Positions 1-5,672 of a DNA stretch of 5,672 nt are shown in pieces (position 1 is the first letter of the stretch; every line of letters begins with the position of its first letter). This DNA comes from Pseudomonadota bacterium. GTDB lineage: Bacteria > Pseudomonadota > Alphaproteobacteria > Rhizobiales > Beijerinckiaceae. The DNA lies in assembly GCA_021780015.1 (NCBI GenBank), contig JAJXZN010000313.1:1-5672 (forward strand), read 5' to 3'. Below the pieces are notes generated by a model that had not been told where the DNA came from, ran no database searches, and worked only from the letters and a program-made list of their open reading frames with translations. The position numbers and the translations under genes are program-made.

Positions 1-1
1 G

Positions 2-697
2 GCCGCGCCGGCGGCCCCGGTTCCGAACACGCTGTCTGGCCCGTCAGCCCCTGGCGCGATGCAAAAGCCGTCGGTCAGCTTCAAAACCGCCGAGGTCGAT
101 CGGGACGGATTCTATGCCACCGGCCTGGCGACGCCGCCGGGCGAGCCTTTGCGGATTTATCTCAATGGCACCCGCATCGCCGATCTGAGGGCGGCCGCCG
201 ACAGCCATTGGTCGCTGACGATCAAGCGGGGTCTGGCGCCGGGCCATTATGCGCTGCGCGCCGATGCGCTTGACGCGGCGCAAAAGGTTGTCGCGCGCGC
301 CGAAGTCGGCTTCGACGTGCCGCTTCTTGTCGCCGCGGCGGAGCCGGGTTCGACGCCGAAGCCGCAAATCGGATCGCCGCCTGCGGCAGAGACGGCGCCG
401 GCCGCGGCCTCGATGTCTGCTGCGCCCTCCGCTGCCGCGCCTTCTGCTGTGCCGGCAAATCCGCCGCCGATCCGCGAGGCGGAGGCGCCGCCGCCAGGCG
501 CGAGTGCCAACGATGCCGTGGTGCCGCGGATCGATACCGCCACCGTCATCCATGGCGATAGCCTCTGGCGCATCAGCCGCAAGATTTTCGGCCACGGCAT
601 CCGCTACACGCTGATCTACGAGGCCAATGCGTCGCAGATCCGCGATCCGAACCTCATCTATCCGGGTCAGGTCTTCGTGGTGCCGCCGCAAAAATGA
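2..697 (+). CDS. LysM domain envelope protein with Ig-like domain, 5'-truncated
   Basis: This is the C-terminal 231 residues of a probable peptidoglycan-binding protein. The frame is open to the left edge, so the true start lies outside the window; the Met codon at base 59 falls in a low-complexity Ala/Pro stretch and is unlikely to be the start. Visible order: Ala/Pro-rich segment (fragment residues 1-20), a beta-rich Ig-like domain (about 22-107, with [16 protein letters not shown] and [10 protein letters not shown] typical of extracellular bacterial Ig-like folds), a long Ala/Pro linker (about 110-175), then one LysM domain (about 179-230; [34 protein letters not shown]). LysM domains bind the GlcNAc backbone of peptidoglycan, so periplasmic location is inferred; no signal peptide can be seen in the fragment. 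The gene ends in tandem stops, TGA then TAA. The domain calls are firm; the biological role is unknown. Confidence 0.88.
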   Translation, partial: AAPAAPVPNTLSGPSAPGAMQKPSVSFKTAEVDRDGFYATGLATPPGEPLRIYLNGTRIADLRAAADSHWSLTIKRGLAPGHYALRADALDAAQKVVARAEVGFDVPLLVAAAEPGSTPKPQIGSPPAAETAPAAASMSAAPSAAAPSAVPANPPPIREAEAPPPGASANDAVVPRIDTATVIHGDSLWRISRKIFGHGIRYTLIYEANASQIRDPNLIYPGQVFVVPPQK

Positions 698-817
698 TAA
701 TCTCTCGATGATCGACGATGGCGAAACCGGCGTCGGGCCACGGTAGCGATAGGGGCGCGAGCGCCTATATGCGAGTCACGGCGTACGCACGCCGGCTCAA
801 TCGTCATCAAGAGGACC
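698..817 (+). promoter_or_regulatory. Intergenic gap with two small hairpins upstream of the ABC gene
   Basis: This 120-base gap carries two inverted repeats. One pairs ATAGG (749-753) with CCTAT (764-768) around a GC-rich core. The other is a perfect 6-bp stem, CGGCGT (779-784) with ACGCCG (789-794), with a four-base loop, 23 bases before the exporter start. Neither is followed by a T-run, so neither looks like an intrinsic terminator. I see no convincing -35/-10 pair. The gap is the place to expect either termination of the LysM gene or a promoter for the exporter-psd-pssA group, but the sequence does not settle which. The function of the hairpins is unknown. Confidence 0.35.
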
Positions 818-2785
818 ATGCTGCAACCCAATCCCAACGTGCCGTCCGCGCGGAGCAGATCGCGCGGAGCCAAGAATTTCGCGGCGGCCCTGACGGCGCT
901 TTCGGGCACTTGGGGCAAGCTCTGGCCCTATGTTTGGCCAAGCGGGCGGCGCGATCTGCAAATGCGGATGTACGCGACCTTCGCTTTGCTGCTCATTGGC
1001 AAGCTCGTCACCGTCGCAGTGCCCTATGCCTTCAAATGGGCGACGGATGGGCTTTCCGGCCATCACGCGCCGCATGAGATTTTCGGTTGGGTCGCCGGTC
1101 CGTTGGCGCTGACCTTGCTCTACGGGCTACTGCGCATTGCGATGGCGGCCTTCACCCAGGCGCGCGATGCCATCTTCGCCGATGTGGCGATGCACGCCGT
1201 GCGCCGCCTCGCCAACGACGTCTTCGTCCATCTGCATCTCCTGTCGCTGCGCTTCCATTTGCAACGGCGCATCGGCGGCTTGACACGCATTCTCGAACGC
1301 GGCCGCGATGCGATCGAGACGATCGTGCGCACGGTCGTGCTCGTCGCGATGCCGACGGCGGTCGAATTTCTGTTGATCCTGGCGGTGGTCTTCGTCCAGT
1401 TCGACTGGCGCTATACGGCGGCCGTCGCCGTCATGATCGCCGCCTATACCGCGTTCACGCTCGCCGCCACCAACTGGCGTATCGGCATCCGCCGGACGAT
1501 GAACGAGAGCGATATCGATGCCAACAGCAAGGCGCTCGATTCGCTCCTGAACTACGAAACGGTCAAATATTTCGGCGCCGAGGCGCGCGAAGCCGCACGC
1601 TACGACCGGTCGATGGCCCGCTACGAGCAGACGAGCGTCAAATCCTATACATCGCTGACCTTTCTCAATTTCGGCCAGGCCCTGATCTTCTCGCTCGGGC
1701 TCACGGTCGTGATGGCGATGAGCATCATGGGCATCCGCGCCGGGCACAATAGCATCGGCGATTTCGTGCTGATCAATGCGATGATGATCCAGCTTTATCA
1801 GCCGCTGAACTTCCTCGGCTCAATCTATCGCGATATTCTTCAGGCGACGATCGATCTCGAAATGATGTTCGGCATTCTCAATGAATATCCCGAGATTGCC
1901 GATAGGCCAGGGGCGAAGCCGCTCGCCGTCTCGGGCGGCGATCTGCGTTTCGAGGATGTCCATTTCAGCTACGATCCGGACCGCGAAATCCTGAAGGGTG
2001 TCAGCTTCGAGGTTCCGCCCGGCAAGACCGTTGCGATTGTCGGCCCGTCGGGCGCCGGCAAATCGACACTCTCGCGGCTGATCTTCCGCTTCTACGAGCC
2101 GTCTTCCGGAGCGATCACGATCGACGGCCAGAATATCGAGGCCGTGACCCAGCAATCGCTGCGCGCCGCGGTCGGCATGGTGCCGCAGGATACCGTGCTC
2201 TTCAACGATACGATCGAATACAACATCCGCTATGGCCGCGCCGATGCGGGGGATGCCGATGTGAAGGAGGCGGCGCGGCTCGCGCAGATCGATCGTTTTA
2301 TCGAGAGCGTGCCGGGCGGCTATCGGGCGCAAGTCGGCGAGCGCGGACTGAAGCTGTCCGGCGGCGAGAAGCAGCGTGTCGCCATCGCGCGGACCATTCT
2401 CAAGGGGCCGCCGATCCTCGTCCTCGACGAGGCGACCTCGGCGCTCGATAGCTTCACGGAACGCGAGATTCAGGACGCGCTCGATCGTGTCTCGAAGGGC
2501 CGCACCACGCTCGTCATCGCGCATCGGCTTTCGACGGTGGTGAATGCCGACGAGATTCTGGTGCTCGACCAGGGCCGCATCGTCGAGCGCGGCGCGCATG
2601 CCGCGCTGCTGGCGCAAGGCGGCATCTATGCTGCAATGTGGAACCGGCAGAACGAGGTGCGCCGCGCCGAGGAGGTGCTGCGCCGCGCCGCCGAAGAGGA
2701 GCACGCTTTACTGCACGCCGGCGTAACGGCCGAGATCGAGCCTCGCTCCTACGCCGAGGATGACGAAGACGTCGCGCTGGGATAA
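818..2785 (+). CDS. Atm1/ABCB7-type ABC exporter (fused permease and ATPase half-transporter)
   Basis: This is a 655-residue half-transporter expected to act as a homodimer in the inner membrane. The six-helix membrane domain spans about residues 50-340 and the ATPase about 372-610. ATPase motifs are complete: Walker [10 protein letters not shown] (409-417), Q-loop Gln457, signature LSGGEKQR (513-520), Walker B ILVLDE (533-538, catalytic Glu538), D-loop SALD (541-544), H-loop His569. The membrane domain has Atm1-family marks: [13 protein letters not shown] (from 243), LNFGQ (283-287) and NFLGSIYRD (331-339). By remembered pattern, Tyr210, Arg221, Arg225, Asn284, Gln287 and Gly334 match glutathione-site residues of Novosphingobium Atm1. 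The likely substrate is therefore glutathione, its polysulfides or metal conjugates, rather than lipid A as in MsbA. The start is ATG 818, but its AGAGGA (810-815) is unusually close; GTG 839 has no better site. N- and C-terminal tails extend beyond the core. psd starts 37 bases downstream. Confidence 0.93.
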   Translation: MLQPNPNVPSARSRSRGAKNFAAALTALSGTWGKLWPYVWPSGRRDLQMRMYATFALLLIGKLVTVAVPYAFKWATDGLSGHHAPHEIFGWVAGPLALTLLYGLLRIAMAAFTQARDAIFADVAMHAVRRLANDVFVHLHLLSLRFHLQRRIGGLTRILERGRDAIETIVRTVVLVAMPTAVEFLLILAVVFVQFDWRYTAAVAVMIAAYTAFTLAATNWRIGIRRTMNESDIDANSKALDSLLNYETVKYFGAEAREAARYDRSMARYEQTSVKSYTSLTFLNFGQALIFSLGLTVVMAMSIMGIRAGHNSIGDFVLINAMMIQLYQPLNFLGSIYRDILQATIDLEMMFGILNEYPEIADRPGAKPLAVSGGDLRFEDVHFSYDPDREILKGVSFEVPPGKTVAIVGPSGAGKSTLSRLIFRFYEPSSGAITIDGQNIEAVTQQSLRAAVGMVPQDTVLFNDTIEYNIRYGRADAGDADVKEAARLAQIDRFIESVPGGYRAQVGERGLKLSGGEKQRVAIARTILKGPPILVLDEATSALDSFTEREIQDALDRVSKGRTTLVIAHRLSTVVNADEILVLDQGRIVERGAHAALLAQGGIYAAMWNRQNEVRRAEEVLRRAAEEEHALLHAGVTAEIEPRSYAEDDEDVALG

Positions 2786-2822
2786 GTCGTTGCCGCGCCC
2801 CTTCATCACGAGACTTCAGCCC

Positions 2823-3521
2823 ATGAGCGTCCTCGATTCGATCCGCAAGCAGATCCCGCCGATCCATCCCGAAGGCTATATTTTCATCGCGATTTTCGCG
2901 GTGATCACATTGGTCGCGGGCTGGATTTTCGATCCATTGTTTTGGATCGGCCTGGTGCTGACGATCTGGTGCGCCTATTTTTTCCGCGATCCGGTCCGCG
3001 TGACGCCGCTGGCGGAGGATATCGTCGTCTCGCCGGCAGACGGCATGATTTCGGCGGTCGGGCCAGCCGTGCCGCCGCCGGAATTGGGGCTCGGCCCCGA
3101 GCCGATGCTGCGCATCTCGGTCTTCATGTCGGTCTTCGATGTGCATGTGAACCGCGCGCCGATGAACGGACGCATCGCCAAGATCGCCTATCGGCCCGGC
3201 CTTTTCATCAACGCCGATCTCGACAAGGCGAGCGAGGACAATGAGCGCAATGGGCTCGTGATCGACACATCGGCCGGACGCATCGGCGTCGTTCAGATCG
3301 CGGGCCTGATCGCGCGGCGGATCGTCTGCTTCGTTTCGCAAGGCGACAGCGTCGATGCCGGGGAGCGCTTCGGCCTGATCCGTTTCGGCTCGCGTGTCGA
3401 CGTCTATCTGCCGCACGGCGCACGGGTTTTGGTGGCGACGGGGATGCGCGCCATCGCCGGTGAGACGATCCTGGCCGATTTCGACGCGGTCCAGCTGGCG
3501 CGGCTTTTCAGGACCGGCTGA
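2823..3521 (+). CDS. psd: Phosphatidylserine decarboxylase proenzyme
   Basis: Psd converts phosphatidylserine to phosphatidylethanolamine at the inner membrane, using a pyruvoyl group made by self-cleavage. From ATG 2823 the protein is 232 residues, the usual size of the short alphaproteobacterial form, and starts [19 protein letters not shown] as that family does. An in-frame ATG at 2760 would add 21 residues overlapping the exporter gene; it is not family-like, so I reject it, although the site before 2823 is weak. Two hydrophobic segments (about 20-53) anchor the N terminus. Family motifs follow: FFRDPVR (53-59), SPADG (70-74, Asp73), [13 protein letters not shown] (101-113, His108) and ERNG (141-144). 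The processing site is Gly189-Ser190 in [11 protein letters not shown]; Ser190 would become the pyruvoyl group of the small alpha chain. The gene lies 48 bases before pssA, which makes its substrate, so the order is the reverse of the pathway. Confidence 0.96.
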   Translation: MSVLDSIRKQIPPIHPEGYIFIAIFAVITLVAGWIFDPLFWIGLVLTIWCAYFFRDPVRVTPLAEDIVVSPADGMISAVGPAVPPPELGLGPEPMLRISVFMSVFDVHVNRAPMNGRIAKIAYRPGLFINADLDKASEDNERNGLVIDTSAGRIGVVQIAGLIARRIVCFVSQGDSVDAGERFGLIRFGSRVDVYLPHGARVLVATGMRAIAGETILADFDAVQLARLFRTG

Positions 3522-3527
3522 AAAGCC
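3502..3527 (+). repeat. Perfect 10-bp inverted repeat over the psd stop codon
   Basis: GGCTTTTCAG (3502-3511) is perfectly complementary to CTGAAAAGCC (3518-3527), with a six-base loop GACCGG. The left arm encodes the last residues of Psd and the right arm contains its TGA stop (3519-3521). No T-run follows, so it is not a standard rho-independent terminator. Plausible roles are protection of the upstream message from 3' exonucleases, partial attenuation between psd and pssA, or slowing of the terminating ribosome. The stem is seen in the sequence; the role is inference. Confidence 0.6.
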
Positions 3528-3552
3528 AAGCGCGTTTCTCTCGCCCGCGCTT
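3528..3552 (+). repeat. Second, directly abutting hairpin in the psd-pssA gap
   Basis: AAGCGCG (3528-3534) pairs with CGCGCTT (3546-3552) around an 11-base pyrimidine-rich loop (TTTCTCTCGCC). It begins at the base after the preceding hairpin and ends 8 bases before the probable pssA ribosome-binding site (GAAGGG, 3561-3566). It could stack on the first stem and shape access to pssA. A 7-bp stem in GC-rich DNA can arise by chance, so the evidence is weaker than for the first. Confidence 0.4.
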
Positions 3553-3569
3553 TGCTCTATGAAGGGCCG

Positions 3570-4421
3570 ATGAGCGATCCTTTGCCGCGAAGATTTTCCG
3601 TTCATGCGGAGGCGCAGCCCGACCGTCGGCACCCCGGCGAGCGCCGGCTCGGCCTCGTGCGCGGCCGCCGGATCGGGCCTGTGCCGCTGCGCATCATCCT
3701 GCCCAATCTCGTCACGCTGCTTGCCTTGTCGATGGGGCTGACGGGCATCCGCTTCGCTATCGAAGGACAGTTCCAGATCGCCGTTCTCGTCGTCATCATC
3801 GCCGCGGTGCTCGATGGCCTCGACGGCCGCCTGGCGCGGGCGCTGCGCGGCGCCACGCGATTCGGGGCAGAGCTCGATTCGCTCGCCGACTTCGTCGATT
3901 TCGGCGTTGCGCCGGGGCTCATCCTCTATCTTTGGAACCTGCATCAGATGAAGAGCCTCGGCTGGTTCGCGGCGCTCGTCTTCGCCATCGCCTGCGCGCT
4001 GCGGCTCGCCCGTTTCAACGTCTCGCTCGACGCGCCGGACCGGCCGGCCTGGGAGCGGCATTTTTTCACCGGCATGCCGGCGCCGGCCGGCGCCATCCTC
4101 GGGCTCTTGCCGCTCTATCTCAATTTTTCATTTCTGGGCCTGCCGCCGACACGCGCCCTAGCGCCCTTCGAGATTGCCTATGTGCTGTTCGTCGCATTCC
4201 TGATGGCGAGCCGGATTCCGCATTTCTCGGTGAAGAAGATCGGCCGCGTGCCGAGCGAATACGTGATCGTCGTCCTGTTCGCCATCGCCGCCGTGGTCTT
4301 GCTGCTTGCGACGTTCCCCATGGAAGTCTTGGCCGCCGCCAGCCTGCTTTATCTCGCGACCATTCCCTTTGCGGTGCTCAAATATCGGGCCTTCCTGGCG
4401 CAGGACGCGGCCAAAGCCTAA
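3570..4421 (+). CDS. pssA: CDP-diacylglycerol--serine O-phosphatidyltransferase (phosphatidylserine synthase)
   Basis: PssA joins L-serine to CDP-diacylglycerol, releasing CMP and giving the phosphatidylserine that Psd decarboxylates. The protein is 283 residues from ATG 3570, preceded by GAAGGG (3561-3566). An upstream in-frame TTG at 3552 has no better support. The CDP-alcohol phosphatidyltransferase motif is intact: Asp82, Gly83, Asp85, Gly86, Ala89, Arg90, then Gly99, Asp103 and Asp107 ([14 protein letters not shown], then GAELDSLAD). These aspartates bind metal and the CDP group. The rest is a series of hydrophobic helices (about 40-62, 68-82, 111-122, 130-147, 168-188, 200-214, 230-248, 252-270), fitting an integral inner-membrane enzyme of the type II class found in rhizobia. 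The first about 40 residues form a soluble, arginine-rich extension (ten Arg by residue 41) before [12 protein letters not shown]; variable N termini are common in this family. It is probably expressed with psd and the exporter. Confidence 0.95.
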   Translation: MSDPLPRRFSVHAEAQPDRRHPGERRLGLVRGRRIGPVPLRIILPNLVTLLALSMGLTGIRFAIEGQFQIAVLVVIIAAVLDGLDGRLARALRGATRFGAELDSLADFVDFGVAPGLILYLWNLHQMKSLGWFAALVFAIACALRLARFNVSLDAPDRPAWERHFFTGMPAPAGAILGLLPLYLNFSFLGLPPTRALAPFEIAYVLFVAFLMASRIPHFSVKKIGRVPSEYVIVVLFAIAAVVLLLATFPMEVLAAASLLYLATIPFAVLKYRAFLAQDAAKA

Positions 4422-4443
4422 GTGTACAGAGCGACCGCGGCAG

Positions 4444-4472
4444 TTCACAAATCAGCCGTTCTCGATTAGGGT
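4444..4472 (+). promoter_or_regulatory. Candidate sigma-70-type promoter for infA
   Basis: TTCACA (4444-4449) matches five of six bases of TTGACA. Seventeen bases later TAGGGT (4467-4472) keeps the T, A and final T of TATAAT. It lies in the 106-base gap between pssA and infA, where the functional context changes from lipid synthesis to translation, so a promoter here makes sense. The -10 match is poor, and many GC-rich gaps give similar hits by chance. Confidence 0.3.
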
Positions 4473-4509
4473 CCGCGCCGCCTGGCATCGTGAAGCCGCG
4501 GCGGCGGAC
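4471..4509 (+). repeat. GC-rich hairpin in the infA leader
   Basis: GTCCGCGCCGC (4471-4481) pairs with GCGGC (4498-4502) and GCGGAC (4504-4509), giving 11 base pairs with one bulged G (4503) and a 16-base loop. It ends 8 bases before the infA ribosome-binding site. No T-run follows, so it is not a simple terminator. It may be a 5' leader structure or the end of the pssA transcript; the sequence cannot tell which. Confidence 0.4.
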
Positions 4510-4527
4510 TTCAGCAGAAGGAATCAA

Positions 4528-4746
4528 ATGTCGAAAGAAGAATTACTTGAGTTTCCAGGCGTTATCGTCGAATTGCTCCCGAATGCGACCTTCCGGGTCA
4601 AGCTCGAGAACGACCACGAGATCATCGCTCACACGGCGGGCAAGATGCGCAAGAACCGCATTCGCGTCTTGACCGGCGACAAGGTCCTTGTCGAAATGAC
4701 CCCTTACGACCTCACCAAGGGTCGCATCACCTATCGCTTCAAATAA
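4528..4746 (+). CDS. infA: Translation initiation factor IF-1
   Basis: IF-1 binds the A site of the 30S subunit and helps IF-2 and IF-3 select the initiator tRNA during translation initiation. The 72-residue protein is a single S1/OB-fold domain and is nearly identical to alphaproteobacterial IF-1 as I know it: [20 protein letters not shown], then [19 protein letters not shown], then [20 protein letters not shown]. The start ATG 4528 gives exactly the family length and has a strong site, AGAAGGAA (4516-4523). The frame is open further upstream but that part overlaps pssA out of frame and is a shadow. Unlike its GC-rich neighbours, the first codons are relatively A-rich (TCG AAA GAA GAA TTA), which fits a highly expressed gene with an unstructured start. 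maf follows after 14 bases. Confidence 0.98.
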   Translation: MSKEELLEFPGVIVELLPNATFRVKLENDHEIIAHTAGKMRKNRIRVLTGDKVLVEMTPYDLTKGRITYRFK

Positions 4747-4760
4747 TCCGGGCGGCGGCC

Positions 4761-5399
4761 GTGAGCGGCGAAAGCAAACCCTGGCGGCCCAAGCTGATCC
4801 TGGCTTCAGCCTCGGCGCGCCGGCTCGAACTCCTGCAGCAGATCGGGCTCGACCCCGCCGCCTTGATCCCCGCCGATCTTGACGAAGCGCCCAATCGCGG
4901 TGAGCTGCCACGCGCCCTGGCCGTACGGCTTGCCGCCGAAAAGGCCGAGGCTGCCGCGAAAACCGCCGCGAAGCAGCCGGAACTCGAAGGCGCCTTTCTG
5001 CTCGCCGCCGATACGGTGGTCGCGGTCGGACGCCGCATCCTCCCCAAATGCGAAGTGGTGGACGAGGCGGCGCAATGCCTGCGACTGCTTTCGGGCCGCG
5101 TGCATCGCGTCTATACCGCCATCACGCTGATCACGCCGAAGGGCGGCCGGCGCCGCCGCCTGGTCGAAACGCGGGTGCGCTTCAAACGGCTTTCCTCGGA
5201 TGAGATCGAGGCCTACCTTGCCTCGGGCGAATGGCGCGGCAAGGCCGGCGGCTACGCCATCCAGGGGCTGGCGGGGGCCTTCGTCGTCAAGCTCGTCGGC
5301 TCCTATACCGGGGTCGTCGGCCTGCCGCTCTATGAGAGCCTGTCCTTGCTTGCCGGCGAAGGGTTCCCGGCCCATTTCTTCTGGCTCAATCGCGTTTGA
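4761..5399 (+). CDS. maf: Maf-family nucleotide pyrophosphatase, YhdE-like (dTTP/UTP type)
   Basis: Maf proteins are cytoplasmic pyrophosphatases that cut nucleoside triphosphates to monophosphate and pyrophosphate; they are linked to house-cleaning of modified nucleotides and to arrest of septation. The 212-residue protein has the family motifs in order: [14 protein letters not shown] (12-25), EKAEAA (60-65), AADTVV (82-87, with Asp84 the likely catalytic acid), [11 protein letters not shown] (111-121), [15 protein letters not shown] (160-174) and [13 protein letters not shown] (180-192). The [10 protein letters not shown] form is that of the YhdE branch, which prefers dTTP and UTP, rather than the YceF branch; specificity is inferred from this. 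The start is GTG 4761 (read as Met), the only sensible one before the first motif, with a poor ribosome-binding site, so coupling to infA 14 bases upstream is likely. A basic GGRRRR run at 128-133 lies in a variable loop. Confidence 0.93.
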   Translation: MSGESKPWRPKLILASASARRLELLQQIGLDPAALIPADLDEAPNRGELPRALAVRLAAEKAEAAAKTAAKQPELEGAFLLAADTVVAVGRRILPKCEVVDEAAQCLRLLSGRVHRVYTAITLITPKGGRRRRLVETRVRFKRLSSDEIEAYLASGEWRGKAGGYAIQGLAGAFVVKLVGSYTGVVGLPLYESLSLLAGEGFPAHFFWLNRV

Positions 5400-5412
5400 G
5401 TGACCGCGTGCC

Positions 5413-5631
5413 ATGCAGCAGAAGGCCGAAGACCAGGGCCAATCGAGGAAAGCGCGCCGGTGCCCGATTTGCGGCAAACCCGCAAGCGAGGCCGAGCGGC
5501 CGTTTTGCTCGCGCCGTTGCGCCGATATCGACCTGCATCGCTGGTTGAGCGGCGCCTATGCCGTGCCGGTGCGGCCGGATGACGAGCCCGAGGATTCCGC
5601 GCTAGATGAACCGGGGCCTGAACAGGGCTAG
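5413..5631 (+). CDS. yacG: DNA gyrase inhibitor YacG (zinc-binding protein)
   Basis: YacG is a small zinc protein; in E. coli it binds GyrB and blocks DNA binding by gyrase. The 72-residue product has the zinc ligands Cys17, Cys20, Cys32 and Cys36 (CPICGKP, then PFCSRRC), followed directly by the family signature [15 protein letters not shown] (38-52). The C-terminal 20 residues are acidic and Pro-rich ([17 protein letters not shown]), as in many family members where this tail contacts GyrB. ATG 5413 is the first possible start: an in-frame TGA lies at 5401-5403. No strong ribosome-binding site is visible, and the maf stop is 13 bases upstream, so translational coupling to maf is likely. The maf-yacG pairing supports the call. 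Confidence 0.93.
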   Translation: MQQKAEDQGQSRKARRCPICGKPASEAERPFCSRRCADIDLHRWLSGAYAVPVRPDDEPEDSALDEPGPEQG

Positions 5632-5654
5632 GACGTTCGGCCCGCGGGAGCGCC

Positions 5655-5672
5655 ATGTTTTTCGTCATCTCG
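5655..5672 (+). CDS. Possible start of a further gene, cut by the window end
   Basis: ATG 5655 opens six codons (MFFVIS) that run to the edge. GGGAG at 5646-5650 is a reasonable ribosome-binding site four bases before it, and yacG ends 23 bases upstream on the same strand. The hydrophobic start resembles the N termini of YdcF/DUF218-type membrane proteins, but six residues cannot establish a family. Treat both the gene and the resemblance as tentative. Confidence 0.35.

Noticed and set aside
718..1077. A + strand open frame of 119 codons overlapping the start of the exporter gene
   Set aside because: It overlaps the exporter out of frame for most of its length and its product shows no domain or plausible start signal.
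1820..2704. A 294-codon open frame on the - strand opposite the exporter ATPase domain
   Set aside because: It mirrors the codon structure of a gene with complete catalytic motifs on the + strand; its own translation shows no family features.
2760..2822. Longer psd with an ATG start at 2760
   Set aside because: It would overlap the exporter end and add 21 residues not seen in the family; ATG 2823 gives the standard 232-residue protein.
2514..4061. A 515-codon open frame on the - strand across the end of the exporter, psd and most of pssA
   Set aside because: It is opposite three well-supported genes, its translation is rich in Arg, Asp, His and Ala without any recognisable motif or hydrophobic core, and long antisense open frames are expected in GC-rich coding DNA.
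4075..4096. Palindromic GC-rich stretch in pssA (GCCGGCGCCGGC)
   Set aside because: It encodes conserved residues (MPAPAGA) and is explained by codon choice.
4306..4527. N-terminal extension of infA upstream into pssA
   Set aside because: IF-1 is 72 residues and the start at 4528 has the strong ribosome-binding site; the upstream frame is a shadow of pssA.
5142..5157. Perfect inverted repeat GGCGGC/GCCGCC inside maf
   Set aside because: It encodes a Gly/Arg-rich loop with GC-rich codons; a 6-bp stem of this composition is expected by chance in this DNA.
5632..5654. Possible tRNA or terminator after yacG
   Set aside because: Only 23 bases remain before the next candidate start; there is a short CCCGCGGG palindrome but no stem with a T-run and no tRNA-like arms.

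Overview
The window reads as an ordinary chromosomal housekeeping region of a GC-rich alphaproteobacterium, most likely of the order Hyphomicrobiales (Rhizobiales). The evidence is an alphaproteobacterial-type 72-residue IF-1, a short (232-residue) phosphatidylserine decarboxylase next to phosphatidylserine synthase, an Atm1-type ABC exporter upstream of them, and an infA-maf-yacG cluster. A family- or genus-level placement (for example Beijerinckiaceae) is only a guess. All recognised genes are on the + strand and the region is densely packed.

Layout: (1) bases 2-697 hold the 3' part of a secreted or envelope protein with an Ig-like domain, a Pro/Ala linker and a C-terminal LysM domain; its 5' end lies outside the window. 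(2) A 120-base gap with two small hairpins precedes (3) a full-length Atm1/ABCB7-type half-transporter (818-2785). (4) psd (2823-3521) and (5) pssA (3570-4421) follow at short spacing. Together they make phosphatidylethanolamine: PssA forms phosphatidylserine from CDP-diacylglycerol and serine, and Psd decarboxylates it. Two back-to-back hairpins sit at the psd-pssA junction. (6) A 106-base gap with a possible promoter and a GC-rich hairpin leads to (7) infA (4528-4746), (8) a Maf/YhdE-type nucleotide pyrophosphatase (4761-5399) and (9) yacG (5413-5631). The last three are separated by only 13-14 bases and look co-transcribed. (10) The window ends six codons into what may be another gene (from 5655).

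The genes form two probable transcription units: exporter-psd-pssA (envelope lipid and thiol/metal homeostasis) and infA-maf-yacG (translation initiation, nucleotide/septation housekeeping, gyrase control). I see no mobile element, CRISPR array, tRNA, rRNA, phage gene or defence system, and nothing that amounts to a new biological system. What is worth a second look is at the level of RNA structure, gene linkage and domain architecture.
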